64,000 bases of DNA from Ohessyouella blattaphilus (GTDB lineage: Bacteria > Bacillota > Clostridia > Lachnospirales > Lachnospiraceae): contig NZ_JAMXOC010000002.1 in NCBI RefSeq assembly GCF_024721265.1, positions 186,001-250,000 of the forward strand. Reading direction: 5' to 3'. Position numbers and translations under genes: made by a program. Below the pieces are notes generated by a model, which was not told the origin of the DNA, did no database searches, and saw only the letters and a program-made list of their open reading frames with translations. Below, piece by piece: positions 25,579-35,366 of this stretch. Numbering within the stretch: position 1 is the first letter of the stretch; each line of letters begins with the position of its first letter.

Positions 25579-26260
25579 CTTTCACATCTCCTAAAGCTCT
25601 GAACTCATCTGCTTCTCTATAGTATAAATCTAGACGGTGAAAATGCATAGGTGTATCTACAGCTGCGCCTACATAATCTAGGAACGCTTTTAAAACTAGG
25701 TCTGGCTTAAGATTAGCGCTGCTTCCCGCGGCTAAAAGCAGATAAATACCGCCTTCCTCTACTCTCATTTCGAAAATAAAGGGACGAATATTCACTTCCT
25801 TTTCGCTGCGTTTCGTCTTTTTGACAATCCGAATCTCGTCCTCTGCCATAAAGGATTGACACTTTTCGCTCCAATCGGCGGGGATTTCCTGAGTCTCTTT
25901 AAAGGAAACTAGATAGGAGGCAGCTGCCACAATTGCCATCCCTCCTTGGCGTCTGTCATCGCTAACGGGAACGATATCCTGTACTTCTATTCCTTCCACC
26001 ATTACCTGGTTCAAATCCGCAATCGTCTGGTGAAAATCAATCTCTTCACTTAGGGCAATATCCATATAGTCTCCGTCGGCCGTCTGTCCTACCGAAAGAG
26101 GAAGGGCAAAAGACATAATCATATGGGGGGAATAGCCGCCAGATAGCGCTACGGGCACATTTGCACGGCGCATCGCCTTTTGAAAGTAACGCATCAAATC
26201 TAGATGACCGATATAGCGCATTACGCCATTTTTAGAAAATTTTAGCCTAACTTTCAACAC
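25553..26260 (-). CDS. TIGR03936-family radical-SAM-associated protein (DUF2344)
   Basis: 235 aa from the GTG at 26260; a longer open frame reaches back to 26329 inside the upstream gene but lacks a ribosome site. VRLKFSKNGVMRYIGHLDLMRYFQKAMRRA is the family signature in its first 30 residues. It always follows the TIGR03960 radical SAM protein in clostridia and may be its partner domain (the two are fused in some species). Function unresolved, possibly tRNA or ribosome related. Confidence 0.85.
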   Translation of the reverse strand: MLKVRLKFSKNGVMRYIGHLDLMRYFQKAMRRANVPVALSGGYSPHMIMSFALPLSVGQTADGDYMDIALSEEIDFHQTIADLNQVMVEGIEVQDIVPVSDDRRQGGMAIVAAASYLVSFKETQEIPADWSEKCQSFMAEDEIRIVKKTKRSEKEVNIRPFIFEMRVEEGGIYLLLAAGSSANLKPDLVLKAFLDYVGAAVDTPMHFHRLDLYYREADEFRALGDVKDDRKRSLS

Positions 26261-28139
26261 AGATCGCCCCCCTTTTCGGAAATGAATCTTCCTCTGCCAC
26301 TCCCATTTCTTTTGCCATGCCGCAGCCACTGCAGCTTTCTTTACAGTTAAGCGTAACTTTTCCTTCCCTTGCCCGCTCCCATTCGTTCATTAAAAAGCCC
26401 TTCGTCACGCCAATATCAATTAAGTCCCAAGGAAAGATTTCATCACTTCCGCGTTCTCGGCGGTTATAAAAGTCAATGGTCAATCCTTGACGGGTGATTT
26501 CCTCATCCCAGACCTGATAATCAAAGTGTTCGGTCCATGATTCAAATAGACATCCTCGGCGGTAAACCCCTTCAATTACCTTGCTTAAGCGACGATCGCC
26601 ACGAGCGAGAACGCCTTCGATAATCGTGGTCTCCGGATCGTGATATTGATAACGGAGACTCTTGCGATTCAGTTGCTGATTAAAGGTTTCTTTAACAAAA
26701 CGAGCCTTTTCGCGGTACTCTTCGCGAGTCAACATCGGTGCCCACTGAAAGGGGGTAAAGGGTTTGGGGATAAAGAACGAGGAAGAGGCGGTAATCTGAC
26801 ACTTACCTACCCGTTCATCCTTAGGGATTTCGTAATAGCGTCTAGCGATGGCATCGGCTAGTTCGGAAATCGCCTCCATATCTTCTGTGGTCTCCGTCGG
26901 TAGTCCTAACATAAAGTAAAGCTTAACCTTCGTCCAGCCGCCGGCAAAAGCCTCACCGGCACCGTTTAGGATATCGTCTCTTGTAAGCCCTTTATTAATC
27001 ACGTCCCGAAGTCTCTGAGAACCCGCTTCCGGTGCAAAGGTCATACTGCTCTTTTTCACATCTTGGACCTTGCTCATCACATCTAAGGCAAAGGCATCGA
27101 TTCGTAGAGAGGGCAGGGAAACATTAATTCCTTGATCTTTAAATTCTTCTATTAGAAAAGTCACTAACTCCTTTAATGCATGGTAATCGCTAGAGCTTAA
27201 AGAAGACAGGGAAATCTCTTCGTGGCCAGTATTTTTTAGCATTTCTCGGGCGTATTCCTTTAGAACTTCCACATCCTTTTCCCTAGCAGGTCGGTAAATC
27301 ATCCCAGCTTGGCAAAAGCGACAGCCTCTAATACATCCTCTTTGAATTTCGAGAACCACTCGATCTTGGGTAGCCTTAATAAAAGGCACTACCGGTGCCT
27401 TTGGATACGGGAGAGTCGACACATCGCTAGCCATTAAGCGCTTAATGGGAAACTGAGCCGTCTCGGAAAGCTTTACAAACTCCTGAATGGTACCATCCTC
27501 GTGGTAAATCACCTGGTAGAGAGACGGTACGTACATCCCTGGCATCTGGGCAACGGCTTCAAGAAAAGCCTTTTTGGAGTAACCCTTACGCTTGTGGTCT
27601 TTATATAAGTCCAGAAGTTCATCGTATGAGGTCTCCCCTTCGCCGATATAGAAAAAATCAAAGAAATCAGCAATCGGCTCGGCGTTATATACACAAGGTC
27701 CGCCGCCGATTACAAGAGGATAGCTTTCATCCCGGTCTTTAGCACGCAACGGCATGCCTGCTAAATCCAAAATTTGCAAAATATTGGTATAGCACATTTC
27801 ATACTGAATCGTAATCCCCAAAAAATCAAAATCTATCACCGGATCTTGGGATTCTAACGCAAAGAGAGGGATGTTATCATCCCTCATCTTCTGATCCAAA
27901 TCAAACCACGGCGAATAGATTCGTTCACACCAAGTATCTTCCCTGGCATTAAACAGATTATATAAAATTTGAATTCCTAGATGAGACATCCCGATTTCGT
28001 AAACATCGGGAAAACACATGGCAAAGCGAATATCCACTTTATCTTTATCTTTCATTACGGAATTCACTTCGTTACCGATGTATCTGGCCGGCTTTTCTAC
28101 CGCCATTAAAACCTCATCACTGAGTGCAGTTTTTCTCAT
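26247..28139 (-). CDS. TIGR03960-family B12-binding radical SAM protein
   Basis: 630 aa. An N-terminal cobalamin-binding-like region (CFPDVYEIGMSHLGIQIL), then radical SAM cysteines in QRGCIRGCRFCQAG. The C-terminus has CKESCSGCGM, another Cys cluster. Paired with the DUF2344 gene, overlapping its start by 14 bp. Probably a methyltransferase or methylthiotransferase; substrate unknown. Confidence 0.9.
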   Translation of the reverse strand: MRKTALSDEVLMAVEKPARYIGNEVNSVMKDKDKVDIRFAMCFPDVYEIGMSHLGIQILYNLFNAREDTWCERIYSPWFDLDQKMRDDNIPLFALESQDPVIDFDFLGITIQYEMCYTNILQILDLAGMPLRAKDRDESYPLVIGGGPCVYNAEPIADFFDFFYIGEGETSYDELLDLYKDHKRKGYSKKAFLEAVAQMPGMYVPSLYQVIYHEDGTIQEFVKLSETAQFPIKRLMASDVSTLPYPKAPVVPFIKATQDRVVLEIQRGCIRGCRFCQAGMIYRPAREKDVEVLKEYAREMLKNTGHEEISLSSLSSSDYHALKELVTFLIEEFKDQGINVSLPSLRIDAFALDVMSKVQDVKKSSMTFAPEAGSQRLRDVINKGLTRDDILNGAGEAFAGGWTKVKLYFMLGLPTETTEDMEAISELADAIARRYYEIPKDERVGKCQITASSSFFIPKPFTPFQWAPMLTREEYREKARFVKETFNQQLNRKSLRYQYHDPETTIIEGVLARGDRRLSKVIEGVYRRGCLFESWTEHFDYQVWDEEITRQGLTIDFYNRRERGSDEIFPWDLIDIGVTKGFLMNEWERAREGKVTLNCKESCSGCGMAKEMGVAEEDSFPKRGAICVES

Positions 28140-28148
28140 GACATCTCC

Positions 28149-29432
28149 CTATCTATCGTCTAGTTCGTTAATAACCTCGTCCCATGAAATGCCCTTATCT
28201 ACCATTAAAACCGTCATATGGTAGAGGAAGTCAGCGATCTCATACTTAATTTCTTCGGTGCTAGGATTCTTTGAGGCAATAATAATTTCTGAAGCTTCTT
28301 CCCCAACCTTTTTCAGAATTTTATCAATCCCTTTATCAAATAGGTAATTCGTATATGAGCCTTCTTTCGGGTTTTCCCGGCGATCCACAATTACGTCATA
28401 CAAGTGTTTGAAAACGTATAGAGGATTGGAAGTCGCCTCAGTCTCTCCCGATATTCGGGTGTAAAAGCAGGTGGGACTGCCTGTGTGGCAAGCGGCTCCC
28501 ACTTGATCCACCTTGGCTAGAAGAGTATCCTTATCACAGTCGATATCCAGAGACTTTAGGTACTGGGTATGACCACTGGTCTCGCCCTTTACCCACAATT
28601 CCTGACGGGAGCGACTGTAATACGTCATTTTTCCCGTTTTAATGGTTTTATAGTAAGCTTCTTCATTCATATAAGCTACCATCAAGACCTCTTGGGTTCG
28701 ATAGTTCTGAACCACAACAGGGACTAGCCCCTGGTCATCGGTTTTAAATTCCGAGAATTCGATATTCGCCTCAAAGGAGGATACTTCAATCCCCCGCTCT
28801 ACGCAGATATCTTTTATCTTCGTCAGTTTGGCATCGGCGGCGCTAAAGACGGGGCCGACTACACCGCGAACCTTTTCGTTTTCTAAAAACGAAAGTACTA
28901 CGTCCATATCTTCTAGCTTTGTAAAGACGACTAGCTCACTTTCACTAACATTGGTCACCGAATTAAGGTCCATCTGGTGAAGAAGGAGAACGTCCTTAGC
29001 AAATTCATTAATCAAACGCTGATGTTTAAACATGGTGTCAAAATCGTTAATCGAAACGGCTACTTTTTCTTTCCCAAAACGTGTAGCAGCATCTTCTATC
29101 AGCTTATCTGCATTGGGCTTAGCCATATTGACTACCACCCGGTTAGCCCCAGCGTAGAGAACCTTCTTTACGTCTTCTAGGTTGTCGATGCTACCGGCGA
29201 CAATCATGGGGATAAAGAGATTCTTCTTAATCTTCTTTAGAAAATGAACCGCTTCATCCTTATCGTCTTCATTGTCGGTTAGATTGAAAATGAGCAGTTC
29301 ATCGGCACCATTTTCGTTATATGTTTTTACGAGTTCGAGGACATTTTCGGCAACTACCGTCTCGTCATCAAACCATTTAACCGCCTTCTTATCTTTCAAA
29401 AAAAGGCAGGGAATTATTCGTTTTAAACCCAT
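28149..29432 (-). CDS. hisIE: HisIE with N-terminal inactive HisF-like barrel
   Basis: 427 aa in three parts. Residues 1-~225 align by eye with HisF ([12 protein letters not shown], [23 protein letters not shown]-like), but the catalytic Asp11 is Phe (CLFLKD), the second Asp (AIDA) reads SIND, and the final phosphate-binding SGG is missing. Residues ~230-325 are PRA-cyclohydrolase (HisI, zinc site [11 protein letters not shown]); ~335-427 are PRA-ATP pyrophosphohydrolase (His[16 protein letters not shown]). Steps 2 and 3 of histidine synthesis should work; the barrel is likely structural or regulatory. Last his gene, 1 bp overlap with hisB. Confidence 0.9.
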   Translation of the reverse strand: MGLKRIIPCLFLKDKKAVKWFDDETVVAENVLELVKTYNENGADELLIFNLTDNEDDKDEAVHFLKKIKKNLFIPMIVAGSIDNLEDVKKVLYAGANRVVVNMAKPNADKLIEDAATRFGKEKVAVSINDFDTMFKHQRLINEFAKDVLLLHQMDLNSVTNVSESELVVFTKLEDMDVVLSFLENEKVRGVVGPVFSAADAKLTKIKDICVERGIEVSSFEANIEFSEFKTDDQGLVPVVVQNYRTQEVLMVAYMNEEAYYKTIKTGKMTYYSRSRQELWVKGETSGHTQYLKSLDIDCDKDTLLAKVDQVGAACHTGSPTCFYTRISGETEATSNPLYVFKHLYDVIVDRRENPKEGSYTNYLFDKGIDKILKKVGEEASEIIIASKNPSTEEIKYEIADFLYHMTVLMVDKGISWDEVINELDDR

Positions 29433-30016
29433 TACAAGCTTCCTTTCGTCGTCCAGGCTCCGCTTACCCGTTCATCTATTGTCGTTGCCATATCAAGCGC
29501 CCGGCCAAAAGCTTTGAATAGCCCTTCAGCCATATGGTGGTTATTTTGCCCTTCCAGCACCTTTAGATGAATATTCATCATGGCACTATAGGATAAGGCG
29601 TAGAAAAATTCATTGATCAGCTCTGTCTCAAGACCGCCTAGGCTTTCGACTGTAAATTTGGCATCAAAGCCCAAATACGGCCGTCCGGATAAATCAAGAG
29701 CACACAGTACTAACGTTTCATCCATTGGTAGTGTAAAGTGACCAAAGCGCTTTAAGCCAGCCTTATCTTCTACCGCTTCCTTAATCGCCGTCCCTAAGAC
29801 AATACCTGTATCTTCGGCGGTATGGTGTGAATCCACCTCTAAATCGCCTACAGATTTGAGCTTTAAGTCGAATAGCCCGTGTCTGGCAAACCCGTCTAAC
29901 ATATGATCAAAGAAACCGATACCGGTATAGATTTCTGTCTTCCCTGTTCCGTTTAGATTAAGGGTGCACTGAATATTGGTCTCTTTTGTCTCTCTCGTTA
30001 TTTCACTTATCTTCAT
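29432..30016 (-). CDS. hisB: Imidazoleglycerol-phosphate dehydratase
   Basis: 194 aa monofunctional HisB. Metal-binding His motifs: [24 protein letters not shown] and [13 protein letters not shown]. Two bp after hisD, 1 bp overlap with hisIE. Confidence 0.96.
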   Translation of the reverse strand: MKISEITRETKETNIQCTLNLNGTGKTEIYTGIGFFDHMLDGFARHGLFDLKLKSVGDLEVDSHHTAEDTGIVLGTAIKEAVEDKAGLKRFGHFTLPMDETLVLCALDLSGRPYLGFDAKFTVESLGGLETELINEFFYALSYSAMMNIHLKVLEGQNNHHMAEGLFKAFGRALDMATTIDERVSGAWTTKGSL

Positions 30017-30018
30017 GC

Positions 30019-31320
30019 TTATTCTTCCTCCTCAAAACGTACCGTCACCGAATTGGCGTGGGCTGACAATTCTTCAGCCATAGCAAATTTCTCAATGTCT
30101 TTATACACTTCCCGCAGAGCTTCTTTAGAATACCCGATAATACTAGATTTCTTAATAAAATCATCTACACCAAGGGGTGAGAAAAACTTAGCGGTTCCAT
30201 TGGTTGGCAACACGTGGTTGGGCCCGGCAAAATAATCTCCTAAGGGTTCGCTGGCGTAGTCACCGATAAAGATAGCACCTGCATGACGAATCTTGGTCAT
30301 TGTCTCATAGGGACGCTTCGTCATGATTTCCAAATGCTCCGAGGCGATTTCATTGGCAATGTGAATGGCCTGCTCTTCATTTTTCGCCAACAGAATGTAG
30401 CCGTAGTTATCGATAGATTTTTGAATGATTTCACGGCGTGGCAAGACCTCTATAAAACGGTCTACTTCTATAGATACAGCCTCTGCTAGCCCTTCGTCTG
30501 TCGTAACGAGAATGGCCGAAGCCAGCTCATCATGTTCCGCCTGTGACAATAAATCAGCAGCGATAAAACGCGGATTTGCGCTTTCATCGGCAAGGACTAA
30601 AATCTCACTGGGGCCAGCAATCGCATCGATATTGACGTGACCGTAGACTGCCTTTTTAGCAAGAGCCACAAAAATATTACCGGGGCCGACAATCTTGTCC
30701 ACTTTGGGAATGCTCTCGGTACCATAAGCTAAGGCAGCGATGGCCTGGGCTCCTCCTGCTTTATAAATCACGTCTACTCCGGCTTCTTTCGCAGCGACTA
30801 ATGTATGAGGTGAAATTTTCCCATCCGGTCCTGGTGGCGTGGTCATTACGATTTCACCTACACCAGCGACTTTCGCCGGTAATACGTTCATCAGTACCGA
30901 AGAAGGATAGACGGCCTTACCACCAGGAACGTAGACGCCTACTCGGTCCAGAGGAGTTACCTTTTGTCCTAGCATACTGCCGTTTTCTTTCGTATCAATC
31001 CAGCTATTTTGCTTTTGCTTTCCGTGGAAGTCAAGAATATTTTCTTTCGCCTTACGGATAATCGCGATTAGTTCTGGCGAGGTCTGCTCATAAGCTTCGG
31101 CAATCTCCGCGTCCTTAACCTGAATGGTACCCGCTTGAATCTGTGCCTTATCAAACTTCTCCGTATAGGCGAATAACGCCTGATCCTTATTCTCTTTTAC
31201 ATCCGCGAGAATTTCTGCCACCACTTGTTCATACTCCCCATAATTATTAGGGCTACGTTTTAAAAGGGCAGCTAATACTTCGCTGATGCTATTGTTATCA
31301 TCAATCCTTTGTATTCTCAT
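30019..31320 (-). CDS. hisD: Histidinol dehydrogenase
   Basis: 433 aa. Oxidises histidinol to histidine in two NAD steps. Zinc and substrate residues lie in AGPSEILVLAD, SQAEHDELA and GPNHVLPTNGTA. Abuts hisG with no gap. Confidence 0.96.
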   Translation of the reverse strand: MRIQRIDDNNSISEVLAALLKRSPNNYGEYEQVVAEILADVKENKDQALFAYTEKFDKAQIQAGTIQVKDAEIAEAYEQTSPELIAIIRKAKENILDFHGKQKQNSWIDTKENGSMLGQKVTPLDRVGVYVPGGKAVYPSSVLMNVLPAKVAGVGEIVMTTPPGPDGKISPHTLVAAKEAGVDVIYKAGGAQAIAALAYGTESIPKVDKIVGPGNIFVALAKKAVYGHVNIDAIAGPSEILVLADESANPRFIAADLLSQAEHDELASAILVTTDEGLAEAVSIEVDRFIEVLPRREIIQKSIDNYGYILLAKNEEQAIHIANEIASEHLEIMTKRPYETMTKIRHAGAIFIGDYASEPLGDYFAGPNHVLPTNGTAKFFSPLGVDDFIKKSSIIGYSKEALREVYKDIEKFAMAEELSAHANSVTVRFEEEE

Positions 31321-31956
31321 CTATACCACCTGTTTTAGTTTGTTCACCATTTCCTTAATGCGTTCGTTTTCCATCCGCATACTGACAGGGTTTACAATCA
31401 TTCTCGCCGAAAGATCACAAACCTCTTCAAGAACCCCTAGGCCATTTTCCCGGAGGGTCGAGCCGGTTTCGACGATATCTACGATCACTTCCGAGAGCCC
31501 GACGATGGGCGCTAGCTCAATGGAGCCATTTAGCTTAATAATCTCGACCGTCTGGTGTTTTTTATTAAAGAAATAATGCTTCGCAATCTTAGGATACTTT
31601 GTGGCCACGCGAATCAGTTCCCGAGAGTTAAGCGCTTCTCTCCCCTTATCGCTTCCACAGACACACATCCGGCATTTTCCGAAACCAAGGTCTAACACCT
31701 CATGTACACTTCGTCCTTCTTCTAAGATAGTGTCCTTCCCTACAATACCAATATCGGCAGCTCCGTATTCCACATAAGTAGGAACATCGGGACCCTTTGC
31801 CAGAAAGAACCGAAGTTTCAAATTATCATTGGTAAAAATTAGCTTCCGTGAGCTCTTATCCTCGATCTCTTCGCAAGTAATACCGATTTTATTAAATAAT
31901 GCTAACGTCGAACTAGCTAAGCGGCCCTTCGTCAGGGCAATTGTTAAATACCTCAT
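31321..31956 (-). CDS. hisG: ATP phosphoribosyltransferase, short form
   Basis: 211 aa, lacking the C-terminal regulatory domain, so it needs HisZ. LTIALTKGRL start and DIVETGSTLRENGL PRPP-binding segment. First committed step of histidine synthesis; 13 bp after hisZ. Confidence 0.95.
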   Translation of the reverse strand: MRYLTIALTKGRLASSTLALFNKIGITCEEIEDKSSRKLIFTNDNLKLRFFLAKGPDVPTYVEYGAADIGIVGKDTILEEGRSVHEVLDLGFGKCRMCVCGSDKGREALNSRELIRVATKYPKIAKHYFFNKKHQTVEIIKLNGSIELAPIVGLSEVIVDIVETGSTLRENGLGVLEEVCDLSARMIVNPVSMRMENERIKEMVNKLKQVV

Positions 31957-31969
31957 GGTCTCCCCCTTT

Positions 31970-33187
31970 TTACGATAACGAATACTCAGTCACGTCTCTA
32001 TCGTGAGCGATGTAATAAAGCTGGCAAATCTCACTTCTTCGTCCATACTCTTGATAGTCTTCTAGCGACTTGCTCATTTCCTTTTTCATTAGCACCACTC
32101 GCTCACCCTTTTCTCTCAGTTCACTGGCTAGGCGAATGCCTTCTTCCTCGCGACCACCAGCGTATAACACAAGGGTCTTCTCAGGCTGTAGAACCGGCGT
32201 AATATGCTGCCTAGAAAGAGCGCTTTGGAGTTCATCCACCACGATGGCAAAACCAATGGAAGGCGCTTCTTTGCCAAACTTTTCAATTAACGTGTCATAA
32301 CGTCCGCCTTTGACAATTGCATCACCTGAACCAAAGGTATAGCCTCTAAAAACTACTCCTGTATAGTAGTTGTAGGCACCACTACTCATGCTTAGATCAA
32401 AGGTAACGTATTTTTCCATTCCATAATAACACAGAATATCGTATATTTTTTCCAATCTTTTAATCGCCAAAATCCCCTTGGTACTGGGGGCTACGTCCCG
32501 GGCTTTTTCTAGGATTTCATAGCCCCCAACCAGCTCGTCTAACTGCTTAAAAGACGCCTTGGCGCTACGGCTAACGGTTAGTCCCTCTAAAAGCTCGTTG
32601 ATACCGAAGAAGTTTTGATTCTTAATCAGCTCCTTTAGTTCCTGTTCCTGATCCTCATCAAGACCAGCATCTTCAATTAGGCTTTTTAGAAAATCCACGT
32701 TGCTAACGCTAAGCTGAAAGTCCCTTAAGCCGGCCTTTAGAAGACAAGCGGCAACGAGAGCGATCATCTCCGCATCGGCAGCCGCGCTATCATCGCCGAT
32801 TAGCTCGGCGCCCATCTGAGTGTTCTCTTTTAACCGCCCCTGATAACTGGTGTGATTAATAAACGTATTCCCAGTGTAACATAAACGAATCGGCATCTTT
32901 TCATCTGCAAAAATAGTGGCCGCTACCCGCGCAATCGCTGGGGTAAAATCGGGACGAAGTACCAGGGTCTCCCCTTCCCGGTCAAAGAACTTATAGAGCT
33001 CTTTCGAAGGAATGGTTCCGATTTCTTTACGAAATACGTCAAAATATTCGAAGGTTGGTGTCTGGATATCGGTATAGCCATAATGCATTAAGGTTTCGTG
33101 GAGGCGGTCCTCAAGGGCCAGTTTCTTCCCACATTCCCCATTATAGATATCTCTCACACCTTCCGGAGTATGCAACAGTTGTTTCAT
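31970..33187 (-). CDS. hisZ: ATP phosphoribosyltransferase regulatory subunit
   Basis: 405 aa from the ATG at 33187 (AAAGGAG upstream). A histidyl-tRNA-synthetase-like fold without aminoacylation: TPEGVRDIY start, LRPDFTPAIARV motif 2-like, GGRYDTLIEKFGK motif 3-like. Pairs with the short HisG to confer histidine feedback. First gene of the his operon. Confidence 0.94.
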   Translation of the reverse strand: MKQLLHTPEGVRDIYNGECGKKLALEDRLHETLMHYGYTDIQTPTFEYFDVFRKEIGTIPSKELYKFFDREGETLVLRPDFTPAIARVAATIFADEKMPIRLCYTGNTFINHTSYQGRLKENTQMGAELIGDDSAAADAEMIALVAACLLKAGLRDFQLSVSNVDFLKSLIEDAGLDEDQEQELKELIKNQNFFGINELLEGLTVSRSAKASFKQLDELVGGYEILEKARDVAPSTKGILAIKRLEKIYDILCYYGMEKYVTFDLSMSSGAYNYYTGVVFRGYTFGSGDAIVKGGRYDTLIEKFGKEAPSIGFAIVVDELQSALSRQHITPVLQPEKTLVLYAGGREEEGIRLASELREKGERVVLMKKEMSKSLEDYQEYGRRSEICQLYYIAHDRDVTEYSLS

Positions 33188-33205
33188 AGGTATTTCTCCT
33201 TTCAC

Positions 33206-33227
33206 TTTAGCGTGCTACCACGCTAAA
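33206..33227. promoter_or_regulatory. 22-bp palindrome in the his leader
   Basis: TTTAGCGTG-CTAC-CACGCTAAA, 9-bp perfect arms, 3 bp downstream of the predicted start and 18 bp before the hisZ ATG. It could be an operator or an RNA hairpin. Confidence 0.7.
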
Positions 33228-33236
33228 TCGTTCTTT

Positions 33237-33265
33237 ATTATACGTATTTCTTCCTTTATTGTCAA
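33237..33265 (-). promoter_or_regulatory. his operon promoter, perfect consensus
   Basis: Minus strand TTGACA (33265-33260), 17-bp spacer, TATAAT (33242-33237). Such a strong promoter normally needs repression, which fits the palindrome at 33206-33227. Confidence 0.9.
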
Positions 33266-33266
33266 G

Positions 33267-33800
33267 CTAAGGCCGCTGGTTTAGATCTTGATTAAGCGCA
33301 TCTAGATACGGAATAAAGAAGCCGCTCTTTACTTCGAGAAAATAATTCTCGTCTAGCTCTTCAAAACGGATGCTTTTTCGGCCACCGTTTAAGCCCCGCT
33401 CCCAAAAGGTAGAAAGCTCCGAAAAACGCATATAATAAGCGATATTCTTATTGCTAAAGTAAATTAAGATAAAAGAAACACCTTGCTGTTTTTCAAAGTC
33501 CGTCATAAAATCCACTTGGTGTTGATGAATATTATGTAGGGGAAAGGTACCGTTGTTGCACTCTTTTGCATCAAAGCAAAGGGGCACTCCTTGGACCACG
33601 CCAATATAGTCAACGGTACTCTTCTGATCGAAGTAGGCCAGTGTTATCTGGCGGGTCTCCTGATCGATGCGAACCGGGGTAATAGGGGTTGGCACCTTTT
33701 GAATTAAGGCTAGGTTGCATTCTTGGTAGCGTTCGTTGGTGCGGTTTACGAATTCTTCTAGCGTAGAACCTCTGAGACCGCGGGAATTCCATGTTGCCAC
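33267..33800 (-). CDS. recU: Holliday junction resolvase RecU
   Basis: 177 aa from a GTG at 33800 with GGAGG 7 nt upstream, 43 bp inside the preceding pseudouridine synthase gene. RecU signatures: NSRGLRGSTLEEFVNRTNERY, KVPTPI, STVDYIGVVQG and FDAKECNNGTFPL (metal-binding Asp/Glu), FWERGLNGGRKS. It lacks the ~30 leading residues of Bacillus RecU. Resolves recombination junctions together with RuvAB, also in this window. Confidence 0.93.
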   Translation of the reverse strand: MATWNSRGLRGSTLEEFVNRTNERYQECNLALIQKVPTPITPVRIDQETRQITLAYFDQKSTVDYIGVVQGVPLCFDAKECNNGTFPLHNIHQHQVDFMTDFEKQQGVSFILIYFSNKNIAYYMRFSELSTFWERGLNGGRKSIRFEELDENYFLEVKSGFFIPYLDALNQDLNQRP

Positions 33801-34771
33801 TGTATATCCTCCAAAATCGTTTTATAAAGAGTTGGTAACGGTGCCTGAAAGCTTTGTCTAGATAAATCGCTTAAACGCTCCGGTAGCTCGGGAAAGACCA
33901 CTTCATAGCTATGAAGAAACTGAGCACTTAAACCGTACTGCCTCTTATACTTATCATTTCGTACGCTGCCACCGTACTTATAATCCCCCACAAGACCGTG
34001 ACCAATGCTTTGTAAATGGGCTCTAATCTGATGGGTCTTACCGGTAATGAGCTTAACCTTTAATAGGGTCAAGTCTTCACGAAAGGCTAAGGGTTCATAA
34101 TACGTCTCAATGTAGGACTCGCCTGCCGTTTCCGAAATGGTAACGAGATTCTTCCTCTCATCTTTTGTCAGAAACCCTTTGATGGTCAGGGAGTCTTTAA
34201 GACAGCCGTGAACCAGAGCTAAATAGTACTTATCCACGTGGCGGGTACGCAGCAGTTCGCTCATCTGCTGCAGGCCGTAGACGCTAGCACCGGCGATTAC
34301 AAGACCAGAGGTATTGCGGTCTAAGCGGTTGCAAATCCCTGGGGAAAAGCTCTGTAAGTCTTGAGGCGAAAGCGCCTGACTAGCAAGCAGGTAATCTCTT
34401 AGCATCTCTACTAAAGAATAGTCCCCTCCTTTGGCCTTTTGAGACAGTACGCCCCTTGGCTTATTAAGAAGGAGGACATCCTTATTTTCATAAATCACCT
34501 CTAGGCGCCTGCCTTTCTTCGGGCTAGTCTTTAAAGGAACCCGTAAGGGCGGGCCAGCAAATTTATCATACGTCTCATCGGCTAAATAGATTTTAATCAC
34601 ATCGCCTGCTTCTAAAATCTCTTTCCCGGAGGCTTTTTTATCGTTTAGAACGATATTCTTTTTTCTTAGCATCTTGTAGAGAAATCCGGTCCCGGCTTCT
34701 TTTAATAGCTTTTGCAAGTATTTATCAAAGCGTTGACCGGCTCTTTTCTCATCGATTGTAAATTCTTTCAT
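33758..34771 (-). CDS. RluA-family pseudouridine synthase
   Basis: 337 aa. Short S4-like N-terminus (QRFDKYLQKLLKEA), catalytic Asp in CNRLDRNTSGLVIAG, KLITGKTHQIRAHL motif. Modifies uridines in 23S rRNA or tRNA; the target is unknown. Third such enzyme type relative to RluD at 2119. Its end contains the recU ribosome site. Confidence 0.9.
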   Translation of the reverse strand: MKEFTIDEKRAGQRFDKYLQKLLKEAGTGFLYKMLRKKNIVLNDKKASGKEILEAGDVIKIYLADETYDKFAGPPLRVPLKTSPKKGRRLEVIYENKDVLLLNKPRGVLSQKAKGGDYSLVEMLRDYLLASQALSPQDLQSFSPGICNRLDRNTSGLVIAGASVYGLQQMSELLRTRHVDKYYLALVHGCLKDSLTIKGFLTKDERKNLVTISETAGESYIETYYEPLAFREDLTLLKVKLITGKTHQIRAHLQSIGHGLVGDYKYGGSVRNDKYKRQYGLSAQFLHSYEVVFPELPERLSDLSRQSFQAPLPTLYKTILEDIQWQHGIPAVSEVLR

Positions 34772-34778
34772 GGTGCTC

Positions 34779-35354
34779 CTAGAGTGATTGGGAAAGAAGG
34801 AGGGCCTTTAGCTTATTCTCATAGCGACTCGAATCTTTCTTTTCAACGGTAGCAATGTTATTCATAACTTCTGCTCGCATTAAAAACGCCTTAAAATCCT
34901 TAAAGATCTTAACGGTCATCTTGGGATAGCCGTTTTTTTCCAAAAAGCCTTTCAAATACTGAGCGGTCTTATCAGGGTCTAACTTCTCACTTTCAGAATA
35001 TCCGCAAATGGTATTGTTATACAGGCAAAGAACTTGGATGGGCATGGTACGGTCCTTGCTGGTAATCACCAGATCATAGATCTTAGTAATATAATTTGCT
35101 TCACTTTCTAGCTCCGCCACCTTCTCAGTTTCTAAAGAACGGTGGGGAATCATCACGATAAACTGCACCAGCATCTTTGCCGCCGGTAGACAGCCTACAG
35201 CAGCAACTACCGTTAAGACGTTAAGGCGATCGCCGGTAGCAATAATGCCAGTTACCACCAAGCCAATAACCACACCAAATTCAAGAATCGTCAGTAACAG
35301 GTATAACCGTTTTTTTCTTTTTAAGTATTCATGTGTTCCTTTGATTAACTTCAT
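34779..35354 (-). CDS. Membrane protein with cytosolic C-terminal domain, unknown
   Basis: 191 aa, not recognised. After a basic start, two membrane spans (~17-39 and ~45-68) are followed by a ~120-residue soluble domain (RTMPIQVLCLYNNTICGYSESEKLDPDKTAQYL...). Between an SDR gene and the rluA-like gene, 12 and 7 bp away, so it is co-transcribed. No function proposed. Confidence 0.75.
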   Translation of the reverse strand: MKLIKGTHEYLKRKKRLYLLLTILEFGVVIGLVVTGIIATGDRLNVLTVVAAVGCLPAAKMLVQFIVMIPHRSLETEKVAELESEANYITKIYDLVITSKDRTMPIQVLCLYNNTICGYSESEKLDPDKTAQYLKGFLEKNGYPKMTVKIFKDFKAFLMRAEVMNNIATVEKKDSSRYENKLKALLLSQSL

Positions 35355-35366
35355 GTAGTACCAATC

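Noticed and set aside
33206-33227. T-box-like antiterminator before hisZ
   Set aside because: GGTAGCACG loosely resembles the T-box core, but the leader is only ~40 nt and lacks a specifier stem and terminator.
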